Positions 1 to 6,597 of a stretch of 9,603 nt of DNA are shown in pieces. Position numbers and translations under genes: made by a program. The notes under the pieces were generated by a model that saw nothing but the letters and a program-made list of their open reading frames with translations, made no database searches and had not been told where the DNA came from. Positions within the stretch are counted from its first letter, which is position 1, and each line of letters begins with the position of its first letter. This stretch comes from a bacterium (lineage in GTDB: Bacteria > Bacteroidota > Ignavibacteria > Kapaibacteriales > UBA2268): NCBI GenBank assembly GCA_030426865.1, contig JAUHXN010000093.1, positions 1 to 9,603 of the forward strand, given 5' to 3'.

Positions 1-927
1 CGGTGCAACTATAGTACCATGGCGTGTTACACATGCCTCGATAGCAGACCCTTTACAACGAATTCGTTTCATTATCTTAACTTCTTTTTCCTTTTCTATA
101 TCTTCTTTGTGCTTATTATACTCTTCTTCATTGGAAACGAAAAAAGTCGTGTGACCAGAGTCGCCATAAGGTGTTTGAATTACTAAACTATCACCAAGGT
201 CAGAAGAGACTCTTCGTAAATGCTCAAAATTCTCTACTCTTGATAATACATAAGGAACACAAGGGACACCAGCTCTTTCAGCAATTCTATTCGTGTTGAC
301 TTTGTTGTCCATAAAGTTTCTCATCTTTGCAGATGGAAATATAATTTCTAATCCGAGCTTCTTTGCTAATCTTTCTGTTTCTTCATTGAACATCAGGAAC
401 ATCGCTTTCCCTGTAGTTCTACCTCTCTTTCTAGTTACTAAGTAGTCTTGAACTTCAGGGTGCATTAGCAAGTAGTTATTTATATCTTCAATACTTGTGA
501 ATTCATCATGAGGGATTTCATTTTTAGGTGAAAAAACATTAGGATGTTGTCCATCAAAACATTCGATATGAGAAATAAATTTAAAACCCTTTATCCATTC
601 ATCAGCACCTAATAGATTAAAGTTTGTTGCACTAATGAAATAAATTGGGACTTCATTTTTGTAAAAAAATCGTCTTACATCAGGTACACCATTCAGTACT
701 TCTTTCGTAGTAGCTTTCTTTACTGTTTTTTTCTTAGCCACAGTTTTCTTTGCAACTGTTGTAGTCTTTTTAGCAACGACTGGCTTTTTGGCAACAGTTT
801 TCTTTTTAGCAACGACTGGCTTTTTAGCTTCAGTTACTTTTTTTGATGCAGCAGTCTTTTTCTTAGTAGCAACTGGCTTTTTATTAGCCGTTGTTTTCTT
901 AGTAGTTTCTTTCTTTTTTGCACTCAT
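1..927 (-). CDS. ATP-grasp (biotin-carboxylase-like) protein with histone-H1-like N-terminal tail, 3'-truncated by window edge
   Basis: The frame is open from ATG at 927 through position 1 (exactly 309 codons), so the C-terminus lies outside the window. Residues 1 to about 76 are a low-complexity basic tail with repeated AKKPVVAKK and VAKKKT units, resembling the lysine-rich tails of bacterial histone-H1-like proteins. From about residue 77 (VLNGVPDVRRFFY) a folded enzyme begins. Residues 206-263 look like the ATP-grasp core: MDNKVNTNRIAERAGVP, then LVIQTPYGDSGHTTFFV, a nucleotide-binding strand and glycine-rich loop. KRIRCKGSAIEACVTRHGT (287-305) fits the following ATP-grasp strands. I remember similar proteins annotated as biotin carboxylase or ATP-grasp beside Orn/Lys/Arg decarboxylases; that is recall, not a search. 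It is the last visible gene of the aminotransferase-to-decarboxylase run, 11 nt after the decarboxylase stop, with an AAGGG Shine-Dalgarno site. Substrate unknown; carboxylation or amide ligation are both possible. Confidence 0.85.
   Translation of the reverse strand, partial: MSAKKKETTKKTTANKKPVATKKKTAASKKVTEAKKPVVAKKKTVAKKPVVAKKTTTVAKKTVAKKKTVKKATTKEVLNGVPDVRRFFYKNEVPIYFISATNFNLLGADEWIKGFKFISHIECFDGQHPNVFSPKNEIPHDEFTSIEDINNYLLMHPEVQDYLVTRKRGRTTGKAMFLMFNEETERLAKKLGLEIIFPSAKMRNFMDNKVNTNRIAERAGVPCVPYVLSRVENFEHLRRVSSDLGDSLVIQTPYGDSGHTTFFVSNEEEYNKHKEDIEKEKEVKIMKRIRCKGSAIEACVTRHGTIVAP
765..825 (-). repeat. 25-nt direct repeat, 36-nt period, inside the lysine-rich tail
   Basis: Positions 765-789 and 801-825 are identical over 25 nt and sit 36 nt (12 codons) apart. 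They encode AKKPVVAKK-type units. Related diverged copies occur nearby, for example around 862-890. The repeat is in frame, so copy number changes would lengthen or shorten the basic tail without breaking the gene. Confidence 0.85.
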
Positions 928-935
928 ATATTATA

Positions 936-940
936 CCCTT
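936..940 (-). promoter_or_regulatory. Shine-Dalgarno site of the ATP-grasp gene
   Basis: AAGGG is read on the minus strand 8 nt upstream of the ATG at 927. It partly overlaps the TAA stop of the decarboxylase C-terminal frame (TAAGGG), so the two genes are likely translated from one mRNA. This supports 927 as the start and keeps the lysine-rich tail inside the protein. Confidence 0.6.
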
Positions 941-2210
941 ATTTTATTTTGGCTATTCCAGCAATTGATGAATTAATTTGATCTCGTTTTAATACTTTTT
1001 CTTTAAATATTCTCATACCTAATTTCGAATTATAACCATGAACCTCACCCACATCCAAAGCCAACATAAAATTAATGATTTCTTTACTTATCACTTGACC
1101 TGGAACTAAAACAGGAAACCCTGGGGGATAAGGAATGAGGAAGGTTGAAGCAACTAGCACACGACCAGAATTCATTGCTTCCAGACAATCTTCTAATAAT
1201 ATATATTCGTAGTTGTTCTCATCATAAGCCAAGTAGTAAGCGGACCTGATATCTCCACCTGGTACTCCAGGCACAGCTTGAAATGAGCTATGGAAGTAAC
1301 TAAAGTCCGGTAAAGGTGGTACATCTTTCATTAGTGAATGGATTCTTTTTTCGTGTAATTCCAGTTCTTTTTTATTCAATGAACGCAACTCATCATCCAA
1401 CTCATCAGAAATATTCAATAATGCTTTGATTAAATATGAAACACTCCCTTTGGTAGTCCCGATGTTAGTCATAAATAAAACTGTATTCCTTGATGTTTTA
1501 TTTATTTGAATACCAAACTTATCCATTAAGTACTTGTTTTTAAAAGTATCACCATCTACACCCGTTTTACCTATGCATAGGGTTATTTTAGTCGGATCTA
1601 ATACGAATTCATCTTGTTTCCAAGCTTCTTCCATCATATTCCAACCCGTTTCTTTCGTATAATATTCTTGTAACCCTGATTCTCTTCTATTATTAGGAAT
1701 AAAATTATGAACCGTTAAAACATCAAAATATTTATTAAGTTGTGGGCTGTTTACTATTTTTTCTCTAAGCAACATTGCCATCTCTATACTTTTTTCAACA
1801 AATTCAAATCCTTCGAATTGTACTTGTCTTCGCCCTATATCTAATGAAGCTAACATTTGGTAATTGGGTGATGTAGAAGTATGAGTCATATAAGCTTCTA
1901 GGAATGTACTTTCAGATTTTCTTCTGAAATCTTCATCCCAAATATGAATCATCGAACCTTGCCTGAAACTGCTAAGAGTTTTATGTGTACTTTGCGTAGC
2001 ATATACTCGGACCCTTACTAGAGCAGGGTCTGGAAGGGTAGGGCGTTCACCATCTTTCAATTTTTTAATGTGGAGAGTATATTTTCTCTTATATTCTTTG
2101 CTCTTGTAGTATTCTGACAGTTTACTTGCTGTGAACATTGCCGTTCTTTGTTTATAGTTTACTCCAAAACTAGCAAATGCAAACCACGCTTCATCCCATA
2201 GGAATATCAT
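939..2210 (-). CDS. Orn/Lys/Arg decarboxylase, C-terminal part (frame-split; PLP lysine half)
   Basis: This 423-residue frame holds the second half of a PLP fold-type-I decarboxylase of the Orn/Lys/Arg family. It begins in the middle of the PLP domain: DEAW at 6-9 carries the aspartate expected to contact the PLP ring nitrogen, and STHK at 74-77 carries the Schiff-base lysine (K77). The C-terminal domain shows PGGDIRSAYY (317-326) and YPPGFPVLVPGQ (361-372), the latter typical of the family's C-terminal domain. The preceding frame supplies the phosphate-binding region and ends at 2207, so the two frames overlap in ATGA. The ATG used here is probably an ordinary internal Met of the ancestral protein (IKPDMIFLWDEAW can be read in this frame just upstream), and no good ribosome site precedes it. 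A coupled start giving a two-chain enzyme is possible; a recent frameshift is simpler. Arginine, ornithine or lysine specificity cannot be decided. Confidence 0.85.
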   Translation of the reverse strand: MIFLWDEAWFAFASFGVNYKQRTAMFTASKLSEYYKSKEYKRKYTLHIKKLKDGERPTLPDPALVRVRVYATQSTHKTLSSFRQGSMIHIWDEDFRRKSESTFLEAYMTHTSTSPNYQMLASLDIGRRQVQFEGFEFVEKSIEMAMLLREKIVNSPQLNKYFDVLTVHNFIPNNRRESGLQEYYTKETGWNMMEEAWKQDEFVLDPTKITLCIGKTGVDGDTFKNKYLMDKFGIQINKTSRNTVLFMTNIGTTKGSVSYLIKALLNISDELDDELRSLNKKELELHEKRIHSLMKDVPPLPDFSYFHSSFQAVPGVPGGDIRSAYYLAYDENNYEYILLEDCLEAMNSGRVLVASTFLIPYPPGFPVLVPGQVISKEIINFMLALDVGEVHGYNSKLGMRIFKEKVLKRDQINSSIAGIAKIK

Positions 2211-3652
2211 GTCTGGTTTAATAGCACTTTCTCTACATTATAAACTATCCCATCGAAAGTACAGTTAGTCAATAGTAGCATTTTGACTTTGTCTAATCGT
2301 CCTGATTCTTTTAGCTCTAACAACTTGTCGGTTATGTGATTGATAGGTACAGCTCCATACATAGAGTATTCTTGTATAGGGTACGAATCTAAATAGACAG
2401 GATAGGCTCCAGCTAATACAAGTCCATAGTGATGAGATTTGTGGCAATCTCTATCAATTAATACAACATCTTTAGGCTTAACCAAGGCCTGGAGGACTAT
2501 TTTATTCGCTGTTGAAGTACCGTTAGTCACAAAATAGGTATTTAGTGAACCATAAGCATCGCGCGCCTTTTCTTGGGCTCGTTTCAAAGGACCAGTAGGC
2601 ATTAGTAATGAATCTAAACCTCCAGTTGTAGCTGATGTCTCAGCTAAGAAAAGGTTTCTACCATAGAACTCACCAAAGTCATTTATCCAATTAGATTTGA
2701 ATACGGAATTTCCTCTTGAAATTGGCATAGCGTGAAACACACCAGTTGGTTTTTGACTATAGTCAACTAGAGCTTTAAAGAAAGGCGTTTCATAGCGTTC
2801 TGCTATTCCTCTTAAGATTGTTAAATGCATTTCTTGTATATCTTCTGATTGGTAGAATATACGTTTGAAGCATTTCAAGGTACTATCTTTCAATTTACTT
2901 AAAGAAGTATCAGTTACATAATAAACGTCTAATTCAGGTCTGATCTTTTTAATTAAATCACCAAGTGTTGGTCCTAAATCAGTCTCATCTTGTTGAGTAA
3001 AGTCATATTTTTTAATACTGTTCACATAAGGAGCAATATTATCACTTATTCTTTTCGAATGAAAATTAGGCGCAAACCTTATTATTACGGCTTGAATACT
3101 GTGGTTGAACAAAAGAGCTATTAATGCATCTTGGAATGACTTTTGAATAATAATATCATAAGTGAAATTATCTCCTTTTTCACTTATGCTCTTGTAACTC
3201 TTTTTTAGATCAATTTCTTCTTGTTCAGTTATATTATCTATTAGTAAAACGTCGAAATGATTTCTTCTGCTATTGACTATGTTTTCAGATTCTTCTATCA
3301 GAGTCAAATCCATTTCATCGTCTGCTAGAGGGTCATTAACTAAGTTGTGTTTGTTACCTACTAATTGCTTACAAGTCTCATTTATCTTATAAGCTAGAGA
3401 GCTATATTCTTCTGAATGAAATAAATTACTAATAGATTTTAATCTGACAGTACCAGGAATTGCAAAGTAAGATTCTATATTTGTCAACTCATCTATTAAT
3501 TGCTTCACCCGGTTTTTAATTTCTTCTTGTTTCGAATTACTTAAATTATTTACATTCAAGGCATGCGAATCAACTTTAAGCCGATTCCAATAGTTTATTC
3601 GGAGCTGACTAATATTATAAAATTGGGTTCTTGATATGTTAGTTTTTTTCAT
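2207..3652 (-). CDS. Orn/Lys/Arg decarboxylase, N-terminal part (frame-split)
   Basis: This 481-residue frame carries the N-terminal region and first half of the PLP domain. Residues about 130-260 (FDVLLID, AVIIRFAP, LDVYYVTD) look like the flavodoxin/receiver-like wing domain. The catalytic domain starts near 290 with TPFFKAL, and shows FLAETSATTGGLDSLL (335-350), VTNGTSTAN (375-383, phosphate-binding loop), DRDCHKSHH (400-408, the His expected to stack on PLP) and LLTNCTFDGIVYN (460-472). It then runs out of frame: VEKVLLNQT and stop, where the family continues to the DEAW strand now encoded in the next frame. This half alone lacks the PLP lysine and ring-binding aspartate and cannot be active. 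With the downstream half the total is about 900 residues, consistent with the long form of the family as I remember it. The gene starts 3 nt after the VOC stop, without a strong Shine-Dalgarno site. Confidence 0.85.
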   Translation of the reverse strand: MKKTNISRTQFYNISQLRINYWNRLKVDSHALNVNNLSNSKQEEIKNRVKQLIDELTNIESYFAIPGTVRLKSISNLFHSEEYSSLAYKINETCKQLVGNKHNLVNDPLADDEMDLTLIEESENIVNSRRNHFDVLLIDNITEQEEIDLKKSYKSISEKGDNFTYDIIIQKSFQDALIALLFNHSIQAVIIRFAPNFHSKRISDNIAPYVNSIKKYDFTQQDETDLGPTLGDLIKKIRPELDVYYVTDTSLSKLKDSTLKCFKRIFYQSEDIQEMHLTILRGIAERYETPFFKALVDYSQKPTGVFHAMPISRGNSVFKSNWINDFGEFYGRNLFLAETSATTGGLDSLLMPTGPLKRAQEKARDAYGSLNTYFVTNGTSTANKIVLQALVKPKDVVLIDRDCHKSHHYGLVLAGAYPVYLDSYPIQEYSMYGAVPINHITDKLLELKESGRLDKVKMLLLTNCTFDGIVYNVEKVLLNQT

Positions 3653-3655
3653 TAA

Positions 3656-4063
3656 TTACTTCTTTGAATATAATGCTAGTTTATTACCTTGAGAATCCAC
3701 AAAAACAGCGAAATAACCAGCATTTTTTGCAATTAGAGTCTTAGGCATTATTATTCTTCCGCCTGCATCTTCAACTCTATTTAGTACTTGGTTCAAATCA
3801 TCTCCACCATTTAGATAGAGTAGTGGGCCACCTGTACTAGTCTCATTATTAAAACCAGTTGTGATTGCGCCACCTATACCTGTTGTGACTGGGAAAAAAG
3901 CTGTTGCACTTTCTTCGTTTACTACTTGTTCCATTTCGATCTCAAATATATAACTATAAAAGTTTACAGCTTGTTGAAAATCGATTGCAGGTATCTCAAA
4001 CCAACTTACAAAATCCTTTCGAGTTCCGCTTTTGTTCCTCTTCTGTGATAATATACCACCCAT
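3656..4063 (-). CDS. VOC (glyoxalase/bleomycin-resistance fold) family protein
   Basis: A 135-residue protein with the two-module betaalphabetabetabeta pattern of the vicinal oxygen chelate superfamily. VSWFEIPAIDFQQAVNFYSYIFEIE (19-43) is the classic first strand and helix; LLYLNGGDDLNQVLNRVEDAGGRIIMPKT (81-109) starts the second module; GYFAVFVDSQGNKLALYS (116-133) is the closing strand. The final strand, where many VOC enzymes have a metal-binding Glu (DPEGN-x-x-x-E/L), has no acidic residue after the turn, so it may bind ligand without the usual metal or be non-catalytic. Residues 1-17 are a basic lead with no obvious role; the strong AGGAG site supports this start. It sits 19 nt after the nitrilase stop and 3 nt before the decarboxylase, so it is probably co-transcribed with them. 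No substrate can be assigned. Confidence 0.85.
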   Translation of the reverse strand: MGGILSQKRNKSGTRKDFVSWFEIPAIDFQQAVNFYSYIFEIEMEQVVNEESATAFFPVTTGIGGAITTGFNNETSTGGPLLYLNGGDDLNQVLNRVEDAGGRIIMPKTLIAKNAGYFAVFVDSQGNKLALYSKK

Positions 4064-4071
4064 TAATAATT

Positions 4072-4076
4072 CTCCT
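4072..4076 (-). promoter_or_regulatory. Shine-Dalgarno site of the VOC gene
   Basis: AGGAG lies 8 nt upstream of the ATG at 4063, in the 19-nt gap after the nitrilase stop. It is among the best ribosome sites in the window and fixes the VOC start. Confidence 0.75.
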
Positions 4077-4082
4077 AATTAA

Positions 4083-5027
4083 TTAAACTAACCCATCTCC
4101 TTTGAATCTTACTGGTGTTGGTGGATGCAATATTTTGTCTTCTTTTATCTTTAGTTTAGTCAAAGTCTCTAATCGAGTAGGTTTGATTAAAGGGCCTAAA
4201 GAATCTAAATATTCCGATTTGGCTCCTGGATGATAAATATCGAACTCACCTAAATGGTCTCTAAAACTTTTGAGGGGTTGACCTAAACGTAATATTCCTA
4301 ATTCACGACTTCTTTTTACATGGTCAATATTCAATTCTAGTGGTATTATCTCTTCTGTTCCCTCAGATTGATGAAGTACTCTACCATCAGGGCCACAAAC
4401 AATTGAACGTCCGCAACCTCCAGTATCTAAGCCGTTAACATCGAAAAAGAAACATTGGTTTACAGATGCCATAGCTCTTACGATTGATAATTCTATATCT
4501 CTGTCTATAGTACCTGATAATGTAGGGTGCAATATTACTTCAGCTCCCATGCTTACTAATGTTCTTGTAGTCTCTGGGAACCACATATCATAACAAATAG
4601 ACACACCGAACCTACCAACATCAGGGACATCGAAAACACAGAACTCATGACCAGGAGCTACACCAACTTCATAAGGGTAGAATGGGAACATCTTTCTGTA
4701 TCTGGTTACTATTTCTCCATCTGGATTTATAACAGTAGCTGTATTATAAATCTTACCCTCACTCTTTTCGAATGCAGAACCAGGGAGTAGCCAAATACCA
4801 TACTTTTTTGCAATTTCTTGCATTTCTTCTTCGTAATTATTTGGAAAATCTTGTGCTGCATAGGTAAGAGGCCCATAAGCACATAGCTCGCTGAACATTA
4901 TCATCTCTATCCAAGGATAAAGATTCATAGTAATGTCTATCTTTAACTTCATCATTTCTATGTTTGGCGTTACTGCAGATACTCTCATTTGTATCCCAGC
5001 TATCGAGAACGTATTCATGTTGTTCAT
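4083..5027 (-). CDS. Nitrilase-superfamily carbon-nitrogen hydrolase (amidase)
   Basis: A 314-residue cytosolic C-N hydrolase with the complete nitrilase-superfamily triad: Glu47 (MFSELCAYG), Lys112 (RYRKMFPF) and Cys145 (GVSICYDMWFPE). A second conserved Glu120 (FYPYE) follows the lysine motif. The YRKMFPF-YE segment recalls the aliphatic amidase/formamidase branch, while length and neighbours would also fit a deaminating amidase of omega-amino acid metabolism such as N-carbamoylputrescine amidase or 5-aminopentanamidase. Sequence alone does not choose between these. About 60 residues after LGQPLKSFRD (248-257) form a tail beyond the catalytic core. The start overlaps the aminotransferase stop by 4 nt (ATGA), which implies translational coupling. 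Met4 is an alternative start. Confidence 0.88.
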   Translation of the reverse strand: MNNMNTFSIAGIQMRVSAVTPNIEMMKLKIDITMNLYPWIEMIMFSELCAYGPLTYAAQDFPNNYEEEMQEIAKKYGIWLLPGSAFEKSEGKIYNTATVINPDGEIVTRYRKMFPFYPYEVGVAPGHEFCVFDVPDVGRFGVSICYDMWFPETTRTLVSMGAEVILHPTLSGTIDRDIELSIVRAMASVNQCFFFDVNGLDTGGCGRSIVCGPDGRVLHQSEGTEEIIPLELNIDHVKRSRELGILRLGQPLKSFRDHLGEFDIYHPGAKSEYLDSLGPLIKPTRLETLTKLKIKEDKILHPPTPVRFKGDGLV

Positions 5028-6334
5028 TTCGTTAATTTTCTTATTTGTGTTTCTAAAATTGACAAACCTTTTTCTAATTCATCTAGTGTTATAACCAAAG
5101 GTGACAGTATTCTTATTATATTTTTATGTGTACCAGCGCTTAATATAATTAACCCCTCTTCATAACATCCTGTAACTATTTTTTTACATATTTCAGTATC
5201 AGGGTCATTTGGATTCCCATTATTGACAAACTCAATACCTATCATCGCTCCTACACCACGGACATCACCTATTGCAGGGCACTCTTCTTTTAGCTTAGTC
5301 AATCTAGTATGAATAATATCACCAACTAATAGAGCTTTTTCATTTAGGTTTATGTCTTTCATATACTTTATTGTAGCTAGTGAAGCAACACAACTTATAG
5401 GACTACCTATATATGTACCACCAATAGACCCAATAGCTGCAGAATCCATTATTTCAGATTTGCCAACTACAGCGGCAATTGGTAAACCTGAGCCCATGGA
5501 TTTTGCATAAGTACTTATATCAGGTACTACTCCGTAATGTTGCCAACTTGCCCAATCACCTGTCCTGCAGAACCCACTTTGTACTTCATCGAAAATAAGC
5601 ATAACACCATTTTCATCGCAGAACTTTCTTAGACCTTCTAGATATGCTTTTGGAGCTGGGTTAAACCCACCTTCACCTTGTATTGGTTCTATTATAATCG
5701 CAGCTAGATTATTAATATCAACTAAATTCAATGTACTCTCATTAAGCAATCTTAATTCATCTTGTACAAACTCATCTATAGTCCTACCATTACCTTTCTG
5801 ATAGAAATTAGGGAAGGGTAACCTATAAACTTCTGGTGCAAAAGGACCACATTCAATTTTATAACTAACTTTACTTGTCAATGACATAGCCATCATAGTC
5901 CGACCATGATAGGCATCTGAGTAACACAGTATTCCTTGTCTTTTCGTAGCTTGACGAGCAATTTTAATTGCATTTTCTACAGCCTCTGCACCTGTAGAAA
6001 CTAACATTGCCTTAGTTTTATCACCATGAGGTAATAATTCTACTAGCTCTTCACAAAGTTGTATATATGGTTCGTATGTAACTACATTGAAACTTGTATG
6101 TATGTACTTACCAGCTTGTTCTCGTATAGCTTCTACAACAGGTTCGGGGCAATGACCTGCATTGACAACCCCAATTCCTCCAGCAAAATCGATAAGTTCT
6201 CTTCCATCAACTTCAGTAATAATAGCACCTTTCGCTTCTTTTACTGTTGCTACATTGAATACTCCAACTCCGTTGGCTACTGACTGTTTTCTGCGTTCAA
6301 ATAATTCCACAGACTTACTTACTTCTTGTATCAT
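5024..6334 (-). CDS. gabT: Class III aminotransferase, 4-aminobutyrate (GABA) aminotransferase-like
   Basis: A 436-residue PLP enzyme that follows GabT along its whole length. Landmarks are LIDFAGGIGVVNAGH (47-61), STGAEAVENAIKIARQATKR (113-132, phosphate cup), YHGRT (142-146), IIEPIQGEGGF (214-224, containing the Glu associated with omega-amine recognition), FDEVQSGFCRTG (248-259, ring-nitrogen Asp), TYAKSMGSGLP (275-285, Schiff-base Lys278) and GGTYIGSPISCVA (305-317). It transfers the omega-amino group of GABA or a close relative (5-aminovalerate, possibly putrescine or beta-alanine) to 2-oxoglutarate, giving a semialdehyde and glutamate. No semialdehyde dehydrogenase is visible here. It is the first gene of its unit, starting 177 nt after the rpmA terminator; the nitrilase gene overlaps its stop by 4 nt. 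The start has no Shine-Dalgarno site but the N-terminus aligns naturally with GabT. The symbol reflects family; GABA as substrate is inferred. Confidence 0.88.
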   Translation of the reverse strand: MIQEVSKSVELFERRKQSVANGVGVFNVATVKEAKGAIITEVDGRELIDFAGGIGVVNAGHCPEPVVEAIREQAGKYIHTSFNVVTYEPYIQLCEELVELLPHGDKTKAMLVSTGAEAVENAIKIARQATKRQGILCYSDAYHGRTMMAMSLTSKVSYKIECGPFAPEVYRLPFPNFYQKGNGRTIDEFVQDELRLLNESTLNLVDINNLAAIIIEPIQGEGGFNPAPKAYLEGLRKFCDENGVMLIFDEVQSGFCRTGDWASWQHYGVVPDISTYAKSMGSGLPIAAVVGKSEIMDSAAIGSIGGTYIGSPISCVASLATIKYMKDINLNEKALLVGDIIHTRLTKLKEECPAIGDVRGVGAMIGIEFVNNGNPNDPDTEICKKIVTGCYEEGLIILSAGTHKNIIRILSPLVITLDELEKGLSILETQIRKLTK

Positions 6335-6342
6335 AGATTTAT

Positions 6343-6373
6343 TTTATAAAGTTCGAAATGTTTTTAATTACAA
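6343..6373 (-). promoter_or_regulatory. Candidate promoter of the aminotransferase-decarboxylase unit
   Basis: On the minus strand TTGTAA (6373-6368) is followed after 19 nt by TATAAA (6348-6343); transcription from it would start within a few bases of the ATG at 6334 and give a leaderless message. A second weak pair is TTGCAT (6417-6412), 17 nt, TAATCT (6394-6389). No TAnnTTTG element like that of rplU is seen. The region is so AT-rich that either match may be chance. Confidence 0.25.
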
Positions 6374-6511
6374 CTATTTATCATATACAGATTACGATTT
6401 TTTTTTATTAAATGCAATTAATATTTTTAATGGATTTCTTGTTTGTGAATACTAAATGAATAGAATAAAGCACTATGATGGTATTGCGGAAATTGTATGA
6501 TTGAGTGAAGA

Positions 6512-6547
6512 TAAAAAAAAATCCCATCTATAAAAACAGACGGGATT
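6512..6547 (-). terminator. Rho-independent terminator after rpmA
   Basis: Read on the minus strand, AATCCCGTCT (6547-6538) pairs with AGATGGGATT (6529-6520) over 10 bp with one G-U pair and an 8-nt loop, and is followed by an unbroken run of eight T from 6520 (shared with the stem end) to 6513. The single mismatch is a G-U on this strand but an A-C on the other, so the hairpin is built for minus-strand transcripts. It lies 50 nt after the rpmA stop and separates the ribosomal genes from the aminotransferase unit. Confidence 0.92.
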
Positions 6548-6557
6548 GCAAGCTGAG

Positions 6558-6575
6558 AGTTATATTATTATAACT
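6558..6575 (-). repeat. Small AT-rich inverted repeat before the terminator
   Basis: A perfect 7-bp inverted repeat (AGTTATA / TATAACT) with a 4-nt loop lies between the rpmA stop and the main terminator hairpin. It is weak because of its base composition, has no T-run, and may only be a 3'-end structure or chance. Confidence 0.35.
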
Positions 6576-6597
6576 TAATTATAAAAAATAAATTTTC

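Noticed and set aside
765..825. CRISPR-like repeat array
   Set aside because: The repeats are in-frame coding units of the AKKPV tail with 11-nt spacing, not repeat-spacer units.
788..976. Plus-strand ORF of 62 codons, very hydrophobic (FFLATTGFL)
   Set aside because: It is the antisense of the lysine-rich tail: AAA/AAG codons become TTT/CTT, giving false membrane-like sequence. No ribosome site.
2213..2221. Canonical programmed -1 frameshift heptamer at the decarboxylase split
   Set aside because: The sequence A TTA AAC does not meet X XXY YYZ because the first three bases differ, and no clear downstream stem was found by eye. A deletion explains the lost residues better.
2265..2447. Minus-strand 60-codon ORF inside the decarboxylase
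   Set aside because: It lies wholly within the well-supported decarboxylase frame and its translation shows no family features.
6162..6455. Plus-strand ORF of 97 codons reaching into the intergenic region
   Set aside because: Most of it is antisense to the start of the aminotransferase gene; the remainder is low-complexity AT-rich sequence with no recognisable protein features.
6335..6597. Hidden small gene or RNA in the largest intergenic stretch
   Set aside because: Apart from the terminator, a small AT-rich hairpin and weak promoter-like boxes, no ORF with a ribosome site or structured RNA signature was seen.
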